64,000 nt of DNA from Alkalihalophilus pseudofirmus (lineage in GTDB: Bacteria; Bacillota; Bacilli; Bacillales; Bacillaceae_D): contig NZ_CP117835.1 of assembly GCF_029094545.1 (NCBI RefSeq), positions 3,948,001 through 4,012,000 on the forward strand, read 5' to 3'. The notes below the pieces were generated by a model that was not told the DNA's origin, searched no databases, and saw nothing but the letters and a program-made list of their open reading frames with translations. This document shows positions 46,313 through 55,774 of the stretch, piece by piece. Each line of letters opens with the position of its first letter. Positions within the stretch are counted from its first letter, which is position 1. Made by a program: the position numbers and the translations under genes.

Positions 46313-47755
46313 TTAATCTTCTTTATATTGCATATACACAACATGTGTAACTAAATAATCTTCTAAGCCGTGTTTTCCATCAGCACCGCCGAGCCCTGAT
46401 TTTCTCATGCCAGCATGGTACCCTTGTATCGCTTCAAAATTCTCACGGTTAACAAATGTCTCGCCATATTCCAAGAGAGCAGTGGCACGCATCACTTCAT
46501 GATAATTTTCACTGTAAATAGAAGACGATAACCCGTACTCGGAATCATTCGCCATTTCAATCACTTCATCAAAATCACGATAAGTTGTGACCGGAAGAAC
46601 GGGCCCGAAAATTTCTTCTTTCATAATCGCCGAATCATGCTTCACGTCTTTTAACAAGGTAGGCTCAAAGAAAAAGCCTTTTTCTACTTCAGCTGGCTGT
46701 CCTCCGACAAGAATCGTAGCCCCGTCTTTCACGGCTTCTTTCACCATATCATAAATGCCCTCTAAATGATCTTTGCTAATTAATGGCCCTATATCCGCCT
46801 TTTTATCTTCTAGCGGATTGCCATACGTTGCAGCTTTCATCACATCAACCATTTTCAGTAGAAATTCATCTGCTACATCCTCATGAACATATACTCTCTC
46901 AGCATTTGTACAAGCCTGCCCTGAGTTTGTCAGGCGTGACGTTTTAATGCTTTTCACAGCCAGATCGAGATCAGCATGCTTTGTAACGATTGCTGGTGCC
47001 TTCCCGCCTAATTCTAAATTAACCTTTGTAATCTGCTGGGCAGCGGCCTCCATTACTTTCGTTCCCGCTTTAATGCCACCAGTCATCGTCACCATCCCTA
47101 CTTTAGGGTGTGATGCCATGACGTTGCCAATTTCGGAGCCTTTACCCGTCACAAAATTATAAACCCCTTTTGGCAAGGAAGAACGGTGAACAAGCTCATT
47201 AAATTTCGCTGCTGTATTTGGAGTCTGCTGACTCGGCTTAAGCACAATCGTACAGCCTGCAATTAACGCAGTGGCTACTTTTCTAGCCAAAATAAACACT
47301 GGGAAATTCCATGGCACAATTCCTGCAATTACACCAATCGGCTTTTTGTGTATGAAAATTTGTTCATTCGTCTGATCACTTGGAACGATTTCACCTTCGA
47401 TTTTTCTCGACCATTCAGACATATAATAAAAATAATCAATTGCCATATCGACTTCGCCCACTGCAAGGTCATAACTCTTACCTTGCTCTTCGATTAGAAG
47501 ACGTATAAATGTTTCTCTTTCTTCTTTAAGGGCATCCCCTAACTCTCGGACAACTTTTCCTCTTTCATTTGAAGGAACCGTCTTCCATGATTGCAACGCA
47601 TCATACGCGGCATCAATTGCCTTGTTTGCATCCTCTTCAGTACCGTTTGCAATCCTTGAAATCACTTCTTCTGTAGAAGGATTAACGACATCTATAAATT
47701 CCTTTGACGTTGAATCAATAAACTCCCCTGCTATATATAATTTATGTGGATCCAT
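46313..47755 (-). CDS. aldA: NAD-dependent aldehyde dehydrogenase, AldA type
   Basis: 480 residues of the ALDH superfamily. Catalytic Cys282 (NSGQACTNAERV), Glu248 (LELGGKAP) and Asn150 (VPWNFP) are present. The C-terminus ENFEAIQGYHAGMRKSGLGGADGKHGLEDYL closely resembles E. coli lactaldehyde/glycolaldehyde dehydrogenase AldA. Lactaldehyde or glycolaldehyde is the expected substrate, but no fucose or rhamnose genes are near. GGAGG precedes the ATG by about 8 nt. Confidence 0.87.
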   Translation of the reverse strand: MDPHKLYIAGEFIDSTSKEFIDVVNPSTEEVISRIANGTEEDANKAIDAAYDALQSWKTVPSNERGKVVRELGDALKEERETFIRLLIEEQGKSYDLAVGEVDMAIDYFYYMSEWSRKIEGEIVPSDQTNEQIFIHKKPIGVIAGIVPWNFPVFILARKVATALIAGCTIVLKPSQQTPNTAAKFNELVHRSSLPKGVYNFVTGKGSEIGNVMASHPKVGMVTMTGGIKAGTKVMEAAAQQITKVNLELGGKAPAIVTKHADLDLAVKSIKTSRLTNSGQACTNAERVYVHEDVADEFLLKMVDVMKAATYGNPLEDKKADIGPLISKDHLEGIYDMVKEAVKDGATILVGGQPAEVEKGFFFEPTLLKDVKHDSAIMKEEIFGPVLPVTTYRDFDEVIEMANDSEYGLSSSIYSENYHEVMRATALLEYGETFVNRENFEAIQGYHAGMRKSGLGGADGKHGLEDYLVTHVVYMQYKED

Positions 47756-47957
47756 CCTTTTGCCTCCTTATATGAAAAGTACCTACAAAAGCTTTTCCTA
47801 TTTTGTACGTTTCTTAAACACCTTTTGGACAATCAATGCACAAGGTATTGGATGATAACTTCTTTTCATAATTTCACAAATTACAAGCGAACCTTTGATA
47901 TTACTTGCCTCGTGACCCTCCTCTCTTCTTTTTAACCTTACAAAAAACCCCTCCCAG

Positions 47958-47982
47958 GTTTTAAAATATCAGTGGCGGGTAC
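47958..47982 (+). promoter_or_regulatory. sigma-B promoter of yflT
   Basis: GTTTTA (47958-47963), 13-bp spacer, GGGTAC (47977-47982): a good general-stress promoter match 25 bp before the coding start. Confidence 0.78.
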
Positions 47983-48006
47983 ATTTTTACCAAGGAGGCG
48001 ATAACG

Positions 48007-48348
48007 ATGAAACCAAACTATAAAGAGTTCCAAAATGACGAAGAAGTTGTACGTGAAATTGAAACATTGAAGGCTAGAGGAGTAGACCCAGCAACAATGT
48101 ATGTCATCACTCATGATGATGATCGTACAGACCGCATTGCAGATAATGCAGATGCCAATACAGTTGGAGCGAGCGAAGTAGGTCTTGGTACCTCCATTAA
48201 GAATGTGTTCCGCAAAAAGGGCGATGAACTGCGTGCTAAATTTTCAGAGCTTGGCTTCACTGAAGCAGAAGCAGAAAATTTAGAGAACAAACTAGACCAA
48301 GGTAAAGTCATTCTTGTCTTAAAAGAAGATCACCCTGTTAATATGTAA
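48007..48348 (+). CDS. yflT: general stress protein, YflT family
   Basis: 113 residues; the N-terminal domain with VVREIETLKARGVDPATMYVITHD is the general-stress-protein 17M/YflT domain, followed by an acidic middle and a helical end. Function not known beyond membership in the sigma-B regulon in B. subtilis, which the promoter here supports. AAGGAGG lies about 7 nt before the ATG. Confidence 0.9.
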   Translation: MKPNYKEFQNDEEVVREIETLKARGVDPATMYVITHDDDRTDRIADNADANTVGASEVGLGTSIKNVFRKKGDELRAKFSELGFTEAEAENLENKLDQGKVILVLKEDHPVNM

Positions 48349-48350
48349 TA

Positions 48351-48397
48351 AAAAATAAGCTCGATCTGAGGCTGTAACTCAGATCGAGCTTATTTTA
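48351..48397. terminator. bidirectional terminator, yflT / GGDEF-EAL gene
   Basis: AATAAGCTCGATCTGAG / CTCAGATCGAGCTTATT, a 17-bp perfect stem. Confidence 0.92.
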
Positions 48398-50068
48398 CTG
48401 GTTAACTAATACTTTAAGCCGGCCTTGAAGCTCTTTAACTGCTTCTGGTAATGAATGCTCATCTACAGGTTTTGAAAAATAGTACCCTTGCAGCTCATCA
48501 CATTTAGATTCTAAAAGCATTTCTGCCTGCTCGCTTGTTTCCACACCCTCTGCAGTGACACGCAGTCCAAGTTTTCTAGCAAGCGAAATAATCGAATGGA
48601 CAATATGATATTCTTTCGTCTCGTTTTCGATATTATGAATAAAGACTTTATCGATTTTAATTTTATCGACCGGAAGCAGACGTAAATAGTTCAATGAAGC
48701 ATTACTGACACCGAAATCATCAATTGCTACACTAAAACCTACCTCTTTTAAGCGTGATAACTTATGAATAATCGCTTGCTCATTTTTTAATAAGGAATGC
48801 TCTGTTATTTCTAATTCAATCTGCTCTGCAGAAATTCCATATTCCGATATCCCTTCAATTAAGCGGCTTTCGATAGACGGTGCGGCTAATGTTTTAGGAG
48901 ATAAATTAACAGCCACCTTTGCTTTAGGATCGTTTAATGATCGCAGGAACTCACACGCTTTTTCAATGACCCACTCATCGATCAGCTGGATGAAGTCTCT
49001 GTCTTCTGCAACGAGTATAAATACATCAGGCGGAATCGTGCCTAGCTTTGGACTAAACCACCTAAGAAGTGCCTCGAAATGAACCGTTGACGTTTCCACA
49101 TGAACAATTGGCTGAAAATAAAGAGTCAATTCTTTTCTAGAAATTGCTTTACGGAGCTCACGTTCTAGAATAGGCTTATTCATCACTTCGTTCGTATGCT
49201 TATTAAAATTAAAGACCGTAATAGCTTGTCCGCCTTTTTGCTTCGCTTGAAACATAGCGTGATACGATTGGTTAATTAAATGTTCAATTGGCAATTCCTC
49301 GTTACGCTTGTAGGCGATCCCCATGACGGACTGTACCGATAAATTCATTTCATCAATTAAATACGGCGCCTGAAGCTGGCGTTGAATCTCAGCAGCTACC
49401 TGACAAATTTCCTTATCAGACACTACATAAAAAATATATTCATCTCCAGCAACCCGAGCCAATCCGCTTTCTTCAAATTGCAGGACACGCAGCATACGAT
49501 TTGTCATTTCAACCGTAAATTCATCCATCGATTCATGGCCAATCAAGTCCACAATCCGCTCAAATTGATTAATTTTCAAATAGCATACAGCTAGCTGCTT
49601 ATCTGATGCATTTTTCACTTTGCTCTCAAGCTTTTCTTTTAAACCCTTAATGCTCGGCAGTCCGGTCAGCGAGTCAAAAAAGTCATCATGAGTCAGCTTT
49701 TCTGTGAAACATAATAAATAGTTAATGAAACCATCTTCTTCTACGATCGGTGTGATCACTGACTTACCCATTTGATTCATCGATTCAACATTCATTTTAT
49801 CCTTATAGGTTACAGGTTTTCTTTTATGAATCGCTTCAAGATACATTTGTTGGAGGTGTTCTGCGATATAAGCAGGGTACACATCATCTATATATTTCCC
49901 TAGGCAGTCTTCGGTTAAAGAAGCATATTCTAGTGCTCCGTGACTGAAATAAGCATATTTAAAACGTCCTTCTACGTACTCCATCAAAAATACAATATCA
50001 TGAAGCTCTTCTAACGTTTTTATGATTTGTCTTAATTGAATCGTCTTATTTCCAATGCTCTCATTCAT
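48395..50068 (-). CDS. PAS-GGDEF-EAL protein, probable c-di-GMP phosphodiesterase
   Basis: 557 residues: a PAS-like N-terminal domain (about 1-125), a GGDEF domain (about 130-295) whose signature is degenerate (VAGDEYIF in place of GGDEF), and an EAL domain (about 305-550). The EAL catalytic parts look intact: EALLRW, NLSP, ELEITEH, IDDFG, KIDKVFI and AEGVET. So it should hydrolyse c-di-GMP, with the GGDEF part perhaps only regulatory (GTP-binding). No signal peptide or membrane segment. The ATG at 50068 follows AGGTG by 5 nt. Confidence 0.87.
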   Translation of the reverse strand: MNESIGNKTIQLRQIIKTLEELHDIVFLMEYVEGRFKYAYFSHGALEYASLTEDCLGKYIDDVYPAYIAEHLQQMYLEAIHKRKPVTYKDKMNVESMNQMGKSVITPIVEEDGFINYLLCFTEKLTHDDFFDSLTGLPSIKGLKEKLESKVKNASDKQLAVCYLKINQFERIVDLIGHESMDEFTVEMTNRMLRVLQFEESGLARVAGDEYIFYVVSDKEICQVAAEIQRQLQAPYLIDEMNLSVQSVMGIAYKRNEELPIEHLINQSYHAMFQAKQKGGQAITVFNFNKHTNEVMNKPILERELRKAISRKELTLYFQPIVHVETSTVHFEALLRWFSPKLGTIPPDVFILVAEDRDFIQLIDEWVIEKACEFLRSLNDPKAKVAVNLSPKTLAAPSIESRLIEGISEYGISAEQIELEITEHSLLKNEQAIIHKLSRLKEVGFSVAIDDFGVSNASLNYLRLLPVDKIKIDKVFIHNIENETKEYHIVHSIISLARKLGLRVTAEGVETSEQAEMLLESKCDELQGYYFSKPVDEHSLPEAVKELQGRLKVLVNQ

Positions 50069-50308
50069 CAAATCACCTCTTTCTAGCAGAATTGCGCAGA
50101 TGTCTATAACATGATTCGATTAGACCTTTTCTTTTATATCGACCTAAAAGCAGACTTCTTTCTGTTTATTCTAACTAATTTTTCCTATAAGCGAAATATG
50201 TTTTTTTTAGGGAGGCTAAAGAATGATTCATACGGAGAGTTTAAACATGAAGAAGTTATGAATCCAGATGAAAAAAGCCGGTTCACGCTTGTGAGACCGA
50301 CTTAATTT

Positions 50309-50428
50309 CTAGGATCTAGGGGAGCCTGGATTTGTATGCTTTTGCTGTTTGCGTTTATTTAAAAACTTTCTTACGATCGGATAAATAATAGGTGCCCACT
50401 TGATAATACGTTTAATTAATCGTCCCAA
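50309..50428 (-). CDS. 39-residue basic small protein (not previously obvious)
   Basis: TTG start at 50428 with a strong AAAGGAGG 8 nt upstream. The translation is MGRLIKRIIKWAPIIYPIVR followed by a basic, polar tail (KFLNKRKQQKH...). The N-terminal half has an amphipathic or membrane-seeking helix with Arg and Lys flanks. Such short basic proteins occur in Bacillus genomes, but I do not recognise a named family. Too short for usual gene finders; the ribosome site and codon pattern make it a real gene candidate. Confidence 0.62.
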   Translation of the reverse strand: MGRLIKRIIKWAPIIYPIVRKFLNKRKQQKHTNPGSPRS

Positions 50429-50565
50429 GGATAACGCCTCCTTTTTATGTAATTAAGATACCCTATCACTCGCTTTTCAAACATTATGGTTAGACTTTAT
50501 ATGGTTGACTTTAACTCATTGGTTCTAAACCCCAATCTAATGCATAGATTAAGGTATAAAGTTAT

Positions 50566-50636
50566 GGCAGCATCGCCAAGCGGTAAGGCAAAGGTCTGCA
50601 AAACCTTCATCCCCGGTTCGAATCCGGGTGCTGCCT
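50566..50636 (+). tRNA. trnC: tRNA-Cys (GCA)
   Basis: 71 nt: acceptor GGCAGCA / TGCTGCC, D-arm around CGCCAAGCGGTAAGGC, anticodon loop GTCTGCAAAAC with anticodon GCA, T-arm CCCGGTTCGAATCCGGG, discriminator T. CCA is not encoded. A terminator follows at once. Confidence 0.96.
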
Positions 50637-50644
50637 CTAGTATT

Positions 50645-50667
50645 ACCTCGCTTTTGCGAGGTTTTCT
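50645..50667 (+). terminator. terminator of tRNA-Cys
   Basis: ACCTCGC / GCGAGGT stem with TTTC after it. Confidence 0.85.
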
Positions 50668-50750
50668 TCACGTTTAGCCCTAATTTCTCATTCATGATCA
50701 GCCATTTCATAGTAACATTAAGGTAAATACTGGATGAGGGGTTAAAGTGT

Positions 50751-51026
50751 ATGTCAAATAAAGTAATACTAGGCTGCTTTTTTATTGCGGTATCTGCTTT
50801 TTTATATGCCTCCAAACATATGACAGCCGCGCTGATGGTCATGAACTTAAATTCAACAGAAGCGAACTACTTTGATGGAGGCTATGCCTCTATTTCAACA
50901 GGCATTTCCTTTTGGACAGGCCTGTCTCTACTTGTGGGGATTACCCTGCTGCTGCTTGACTGGTTCCCTGCTATAAAAGGCTTTCTAAAACAAATAATTC
51001 AGCCCAAAAATAAAACCTCCCATTGA
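50751..51026 (+). CDS. small membrane protein of unknown function
   Basis: 91 residues with two membrane helices (about 5-22 and 52-72) joined by a polar segment (STEANYFDGGYASIS) and ending in a basic tail. GAGGGG lies about 10 nt before the ATG. No family recognised. The stop codon lies inside the following terminator. Confidence 0.7.
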   Translation: MSNKVILGCFFIAVSAFLYASKHMTAALMVMNLNSTEANYFDGGYASISTGISFWTGLSLLVGITLLLLDWFPAIKGFLKQIIQPKNKTSH

Positions 51027-51038
51027 TTGGGAGGTTTT
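51012..51038. terminator. bidirectional terminator, membrane protein / csaA
   Basis: AAAACCTCCCA / TGGGAGGTTTT around a 5-nt loop, overlapping the end of both convergent genes. Confidence 0.85.
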
Positions 51039-51370
51039 CAGCTGATTTTTGTGCCATTTGGTAAATTTGTATCGGGCTTTAACAGCACCACGTCCCCTTC
51101 TTCAGGCACACCGCCTAACACAAGTACCTCTGACTTAAATCCAGCTACCCTTCTCGGTGGAAAATTGACAACCGCTGTCACTTGCCTGCCTATCAACTCT
51201 TCTGGGTTGTATCGTTTAGTAATTTGAGCGCTTGAACCTTTTATACCAAGCTCTTCTCCAAAATCAATTGTAAGCTTAATGGCAGGCACGCGAGCGCCTA
51301 CAAGCGGTTCGGCTGCTTGTATCGTGCCAATTCGGATATCTAATTCTAAAAAGTCTTCAATCGTTGCCAT
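51038..51370 (-). CDS. csaA: tRNA-binding/export-chaperone protein CsaA
   Basis: 110 residues, same length as B. subtilis CsaA. Single OB-fold tRNA-binding domain (EMAP II/Arc1p type): LDIRIGTI, AQITKRY, VTAVVNFPPRRVAGFKSEVLVLG. CsaA acts as a chaperone in protein export. ATG at 51370 after AAAGGAG; a longer in-frame start upstream is unneeded. Confidence 0.93.
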   Translation of the reverse strand: MATIEDFLELDIRIGTIQAAEPLVGARVPAIKLTIDFGEELGIKGSSAQITKRYNPEELIGRQVTAVVNFPPRRVAGFKSEVLVLGGVPEEGDVVLLKPDTNLPNGTKIS

Positions 51371-51636
51371 AGGTACCACTCCTTTATCTATTTCTCTTTT
51401 CATTCGACACCTATTGCTCATATCCTACTTTTTTGCTTAAACAATCTCGTTGAACATCTTTTGCAGCAGTTTAAATAGTGACAGGGGCTTTACCACTTTT
51501 TCAATCTTCCAAGTCGTTTTATTACGCTACCCGAAAGATAGTTGTTACAATAGGTATATGGAAGTTTTGAACTATTCGCGCGCATACTATGTTGTGCACA
51601 GTACCTTCCAAGTACTATCTGATGAAAAGAGTTGAG

Positions 51637-52653
51637 ATGATGTCATTAAATCAAAAAGCGAAAACGCTGAAAGATATTAAATTTTCCGTTCTTGACCTTG
51701 CACCGGTTATTGTAGGAGGAACGCCTCGTGATTCATTTAAAAATACAGTCGACTTAGCTCAACATGCTGAAAAATGGGGTTACGAGCGGTATTGGCTGGC
51801 TGAGCATCATAATATGCCTGGTATTGCCAGCTCTGCTACGTCAGTAGTCATCGGACATGTTGCCGCTCATACAAACAGCATTCGAGTAGGTTCCGGGGGG
51901 ATTATGCTTCCAAACCATGCCCCGTTAGTCATTGCAGAGCAGTTTGGGACACTAGAGTCTTTATTCCCCGGAAGAATCGATCTCGGCCTTGGCAGGGCAC
52001 CAGGGACCGATCAAATGACGGCTTATGCGTTAAGACGTGACCGCAGAAGCAACGGCCAAGACTTTCCAGAGCAGCTTGCCGAATTACGTGAATACTTGCA
52101 GCCAACTGAAGAGCTTCGCGTTCGTGCTGTGCCTGGAGAAGGACTTGATATTCCGATCTGGCTGTTAGGCTCTAGCGGGTTCAGTGCGCAATTAGCAGGG
52201 ACACTCGGCCTGCCATTTGCGTTTGCCAGCCATTTTTCACCTGATAACACATTGCCTGCATTAAAAGTGTATCGTGATCACTTCAAACCATCAAAAGTTC
52301 TAGATGAGCCATATGCGATGGTAGGAGTTAATGTCATTGCGGCAGATACCGCTGATGAGGCACATCGTTTATCGACATCGATGCAGCAGCAATTTTTAAA
52401 TCTCGTTCGTAATCAGCCAACGCAGCTCCAGCCTCCAGTTGATAGCATGGATGACTTATGGACACCATTTGAAAAACAAACACTTAACCAGCAGCTAGGT
52501 TCATCTGTGATTGGTAATAAGCAGATGGTACAAGAGCAGCTGCAAGCTTTCTTAGATGAAACAGGAGCTGATGAAATGATGGTAAATGCACAAATTTATG
52601 ATCACAAAGCACGACTCCGCTCATTTGAAATTGTTTCAGAAGTTGTTCGTTAA
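51637..52653 (+). CDS. LLM-class flavin-dependent monooxygenase
   Basis: Bacterial-luciferase-like protein of 338 residues: [13 protein letters not shown] at the start, [56 protein letters not shown]. These mark the MsnO8/YceB-type subfamily, which uses FMNH2 from a separate reductase. Substrate unknown. AAGAG lies 5-6 nt before the ATG at 51637, where two in-frame ATGs are tandem. Single gene. Confidence 0.87.
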   Translation: MMSLNQKAKTLKDIKFSVLDLAPVIVGGTPRDSFKNTVDLAQHAEKWGYERYWLAEHHNMPGIASSATSVVIGHVAAHTNSIRVGSGGIMLPNHAPLVIAEQFGTLESLFPGRIDLGLGRAPGTDQMTAYALRRDRRSNGQDFPEQLAELREYLQPTEELRVRAVPGEGLDIPIWLLGSSGFSAQLAGTLGLPFAFASHFSPDNTLPALKVYRDHFKPSKVLDEPYAMVGVNVIAADTADEAHRLSTSMQQQFLNLVRNQPTQLQPPVDSMDDLWTPFEKQTLNQQLGSSVIGNKQMVQEQLQAFLDETGADEMMVNAQIYDHKARLRSFEIVSEVVR

Positions 52654-52680
52654 ATAGAGGGTGCAATCTTCGTTTCCATT

Positions 52681-52722
52681 AAAAAAGAGGTAGAGCAGCA
52701 TAAGTGCTCATACCTCTTTTTA
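52681..52722. terminator. bidirectional terminator, LLM oxidoreductase / alcohol dehydrogenase
   Basis: AAAAGAGGTA(GAGCA) / (TGCTC)ATACCTCTTTTT stem between convergent genes. Confidence 0.85.
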
Positions 52723-52724
52723 TT

Positions 52725-53924
52725 TTACTCTTTAATTAAATGATAAAGACGGGTAAGATCATCTTTCAGCAAGATTTTCGGTACAGGATAGAGCGGGTTC
52801 GCTTCCTTATGCGCCCTCTCTACCATTAAAGGAATATCCTCTTCTTTGATATCGCTCACTTTATCTGGAATATTCATAGCGGCATTAAGTTCTTTAATTG
52901 ATCTAATGAACTTTACGGCCTTCTCTTTATCCGATTCTTCCGACGCACAAATCTCCGCTGCATCAGCTAACTCCGCTAATGGCTTATATACTGATGAGCC
53001 ATAGTACTCTAAAACATGAGGTAGAATGATCGCATTCGCTTGCCCATGAGGTACACCGTAAAACGCGCTAAGTGTATGAGCAATAGCATGGACATATCCG
53101 ACATATGCCCTGGTAAAAGCCACTCCTGCTAAATAAGACGCCTTCTGCATAGACTTACGGCTTTCTTTATTCAGTCCATCCGAATATGCTGTTGGTAAAT
53201 GGTTAAAAATGAGGTTCACTGATTGCAAACTGCATTGTTTCGTTTCTTCCGTATTGCTTCTGCCAATATATGCTTCAACAGCATGCGTCAATGCATCCAT
53301 TCCCGTAGCTGCCGTTATATGAGCAGGGAGCTTTATAGTCAAAAGAGGATCAAGCACGGCATAATCAGGGATAAGAACAGGATCATTAACTGCATACTTC
53401 TCCTGAGTTTCTGTGTGAGAGATGACAGCCGCTAATGTCGCTTCGCTCCCGGTCCCTGATGTCGTCGGTACAGCAAACAAAAGAGGGGTTTTTTTCTTCA
53501 CTTTTAACTGACCTCTCATTTCTGAAATCCTTTTATCCGGCCGAGCCACCCGTGCTGCTACTCCTTTTGCACAATCAATAGAAGACCCACCTCCAAATGC
53601 AACAATCCCCATGCATCGATTGGAATGGTAAAGTTCCAATGCTTCTTCTATATTTTGAATGGTCGGGTTCGGTACGGTCTTATCATAAATACACACATCA
53701 ATAGAAAGCCTCTTTACTTGTTCCACAAAAGGATACAGCAGGCCTGCTGAAATGATTCCCTGGTCAGTGACGATTAACAAACAATCGACCTTTTGATCTT
53801 TAATAATGGCAGGAAGTTCATCTAAGCTGCCTTCTCCTTCTAGTAAAGAAGGATAGCGCCAAGGCAGGAAGGTAGAAATTATTTTATAAATAGCCTGATA
53901 CGACCTGTAATAGCATATACGCAT
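52725..53924 (-). CDS. iron-containing (type III) alcohol dehydrogenase
   Basis: 399 residues; NAD-binding GGGSSIDCAKG (about 110-120), TTSGTGSE (about 153-160) and metal-ligand region GMDALTHAVEAY, HAIAHTLSAFYGVPHGQANA, all typical of Fe-ADH. It reduces aldehydes or oxidises short alcohols. GAGGGGGG lies before the ATG. Divergent from a winged-helix regulator gene, which may control it. Confidence 0.9.
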   Translation of the reverse strand: MRICYYRSYQAIYKIISTFLPWRYPSLLEGEGSLDELPAIIKDQKVDCLLIVTDQGIISAGLLYPFVEQVKRLSIDVCIYDKTVPNPTIQNIEEALELYHSNRCMGIVAFGGGSSIDCAKGVAARVARPDKRISEMRGQLKVKKKTPLLFAVPTTSGTGSEATLAAVISHTETQEKYAVNDPVLIPDYAVLDPLLTIKLPAHITAATGMDALTHAVEAYIGRSNTEETKQCSLQSVNLIFNHLPTAYSDGLNKESRKSMQKASYLAGVAFTRAYVGYVHAIAHTLSAFYGVPHGQANAIILPHVLEYYGSSVYKPLAELADAAEICASEESDKEKAVKFIRSIKELNAAMNIPDKVSDIKEEDIPLMVERAHKEANPLYPVPKILLKDDLTRLYHLIKE

Positions 53925-54081
53925 GATATCCCCCCTCTTTTAGCTCATTTTATGCCCCAAAAAACCCAAAAAGTATAAGAAAGTATCTTTAATTGCTATA
54001 CTATTTATATATATATTTACTATATACCCAAAAGACCAAAAAACTCAAAGTAAATGTTTATTTAAACTAGGAGGTAGACGA

Positions 54082-54753
54082 TTGAGCCTGACAAACCGGC
54101 GAAAACAATTTTTAGAGGAGTTAGTTCATATCTATGCTAAAACAAATGAACCGATCCATTACTCCGAGATCGCTAAAACGATTGGTGTCAGCAAATGGAC
54201 CGCCTACGATATTTTAAAAGAGCTCGAAAAGCATCAATTCCTTGAGAAAACATATTCAGTCAATCCTAATGAAACAGGACGTTCCCTTGTCGTTTTTGTT
54301 CCTACAGAAAAATCGAAGGATATGTTTCTTAAAGAAAGAGTTCATATCACAAGCGAAGAAGAATGGATGGGTATTAAAGAAAATGTGCTGGCTTTTATCC
54401 ATCAAACGAAATCATTAGATAATCAAATCACTCCCTTGCTAGAACGTATGCCCCATGCCCCTTATAAAATTGAGGTATGTGCTCAGTTTTTAGGAGTTCT
54501 TCTCGTTTATTTAAATAACCAAGGTCCTAACATACAACATCTTACTCTTAATATGCTGAACATCTCAAAAAATCCAGCCATTCAGCTGTCGACGTTTGTT
54601 GGAGCTGTCACAGGAATGATAATTGAATCAGCAAGTGAAACGATCAGTCCTGAAATGGTTGAATTACTAAGGCAGTTTACGCATGCCCTCGAAGAATTAA
54701 AAGAGGAAGAACTAATTTATCTGATTCATTTATTAGAAGATTTACGAGCGTAA
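54082..54753 (+). CDS. winged-helix transcription regulator
   Basis: 223 residues. The N-terminal helix-turn-helix (about 20-55) is IHYSEIAKTIGVSKWTAYDILKELE; the C-terminal part is all-helical and ligand-binding or dimerising, with no family I can name. TTG start with AGGAGG 7 nt upstream. Divergent from the alcohol dehydrogenase gene across a 157-bp AT-rich gap, so control of that gene is likely; no clear operator was identified. Confidence 0.78.
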   Translation: MSLTNRRKQFLEELVHIYAKTNEPIHYSEIAKTIGVSKWTAYDILKELEKHQFLEKTYSVNPNETGRSLVVFVPTEKSKDMFLKERVHITSEEEWMGIKENVLAFIHQTKSLDNQITPLLERMPHAPYKIEVCAQFLGVLLVYLNNQGPNIQHLTLNMLNISKNPAIQLSTFVGAVTGMIIESASETISPEMVELLRQFTHALEELKEEELIYLIHLLEDLRA

Positions 54754-54757
54754 TGCA

Positions 54758-54795
54758 AATAAAACACAATGGCCTTTGGACCATTGTGTTTATTT
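54758..54795. terminator. bidirectional terminator, regulator / FAD oxidoreductase
   Basis: AAACACAATGG / CCATTGTGTTT with T and A runs outside. Confidence 0.82.
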
Positions 54796-54796
54796 A

Positions 54797-55684
54797 TTAG
54801 CATAGGGATTTATGAATCCATATGGCTGCCTGAGACCCTTCTCCCATCGCAATCGTCACTTGTTCTGAGTGAGCAGCTACATCGCCTGCTGCCCATACAT
54901 GCTCCACTGAGGTCATTTTAGAGCGAGGGTCGACTACGATATGCTTGTTAGAAAGCCTCTCAGCTCCTAGCTGCTGAGCCAAATCAGAACGCACCTCATT
55001 CCCGCCAAACGCAATGAACCCTTTATTTACCTTTATCACATTTCCGTTCTTTAATCTCACATCCAAAAGAAGTCCATCCTCTTCCGTCAAAGCTGAAACC
55101 TCTTCTTGGATATATTCAACGCCTTTTTCTTTGAGTTGTTTAAGCAAATCTTTAGAAACTGTCCTTTTTTCATGGTTTATATACAGTAAGTTCTTACTCC
55201 AATAAAGAAGAGTGAGGGCCATATTGGCTCCAACATCGCCACTCCCTATAATGACAGTTTTCATGTCTTTAATTTCATACCCATCACAGTCCGGGCAAAC
55301 ATATACGCTTTTCCCGAGACAAGGGAGCAGCCCTTCAAGTTTAGGAAACCGGTCCATAATTCCAGTAGCAAGCAATACTCGCTTTCCTAATATATCTTCT
55401 CTGTGATCGGTTTGAAGAGTGAAATAAGTTTTATGCTTATTTATGGTATCAACTTTCCCTTGTAAAAACTGGACTCCTAATCGTACAGCATGTTCTTTTC
55501 CAATTGATCGTAAATAGTCTCCACTTACACCATCGGGGTAACCTAATATATTATGATAACTTTTACATAATAATGATCTGCCTCCATCGCTATCAATGAC
55601 AAGGACACGATGCTCGTATCTTCCTAATTGAATAGCTGCTTGCAAACCAGCAATTCCGCCTCCAACAATGACACAATCATACAT
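54797..55684 (-). CDS. thioredoxin reductase-like FAD oxidoreductase
   Basis: 295 residues with the two-Rossmann layout of thioredoxin reductases: FAD loop VIVGGGIAGLQAAI (5-18), redox pair CPDC (VYVCPDCDGYE, about 130-140), NAD(P) loop VIIGSGDVGANMAL and C-terminal VWAAGDVA. It may reduce a small thiol protein, which is not adjacent. ATG at 55684 follows GAGGTG; the longer frame upstream has no ribosome site. It is the last gene before the ParM cassette. Confidence 0.85.
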   Translation of the reverse strand: MYDCVIVGGGIAGLQAAIQLGRYEHRVLVIDSDGGRSLLCKSYHNILGYPDGVSGDYLRSIGKEHAVRLGVQFLQGKVDTINKHKTYFTLQTDHREDILGKRVLLATGIMDRFPKLEGLLPCLGKSVYVCPDCDGYEIKDMKTVIIGSGDVGANMALTLLYWSKNLLYINHEKRTVSKDLLKQLKEKGVEYIQEEVSALTEEDGLLLDVRLKNGNVIKVNKGFIAFGGNEVRSDLAQQLGAERLSNKHIVVDPRSKMTSVEHVWAAGDVAAHSEQVTIAMGEGSQAAIWIHKSLC

Positions 55685-55728
55685 GGTAATCACCTCATCT
55701 ATATCATTCCCAAATAAGGCAAAACCAT

Positions 55729-55769
55729 AAAAAAACAGCTCCCCCCGATACAAATCAGAAGTAAGCTGT
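55729..55769 (-). terminator. possible terminator of the ParM cassette
   Basis: Minus strand ACAGCT ... AGCTGT (weak 6-bp outer stem) followed by TTTTTTT. Confidence 0.5.
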
Positions 55770-55774
55770 CCTAC

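Noticed and set aside
50111-50305. 64-codon frame left of the small basic protein gene
   Set aside because: No ribosome site at its start, mixed composition; the GGGAGG inside it would serve only a 12-codon frame.
50566-50636. tRNA-Cys as an integration site for a mobile element
   Set aside because: No integrase gene, no repeat of the tRNA 3' end and no foreign-looking genes next to it.
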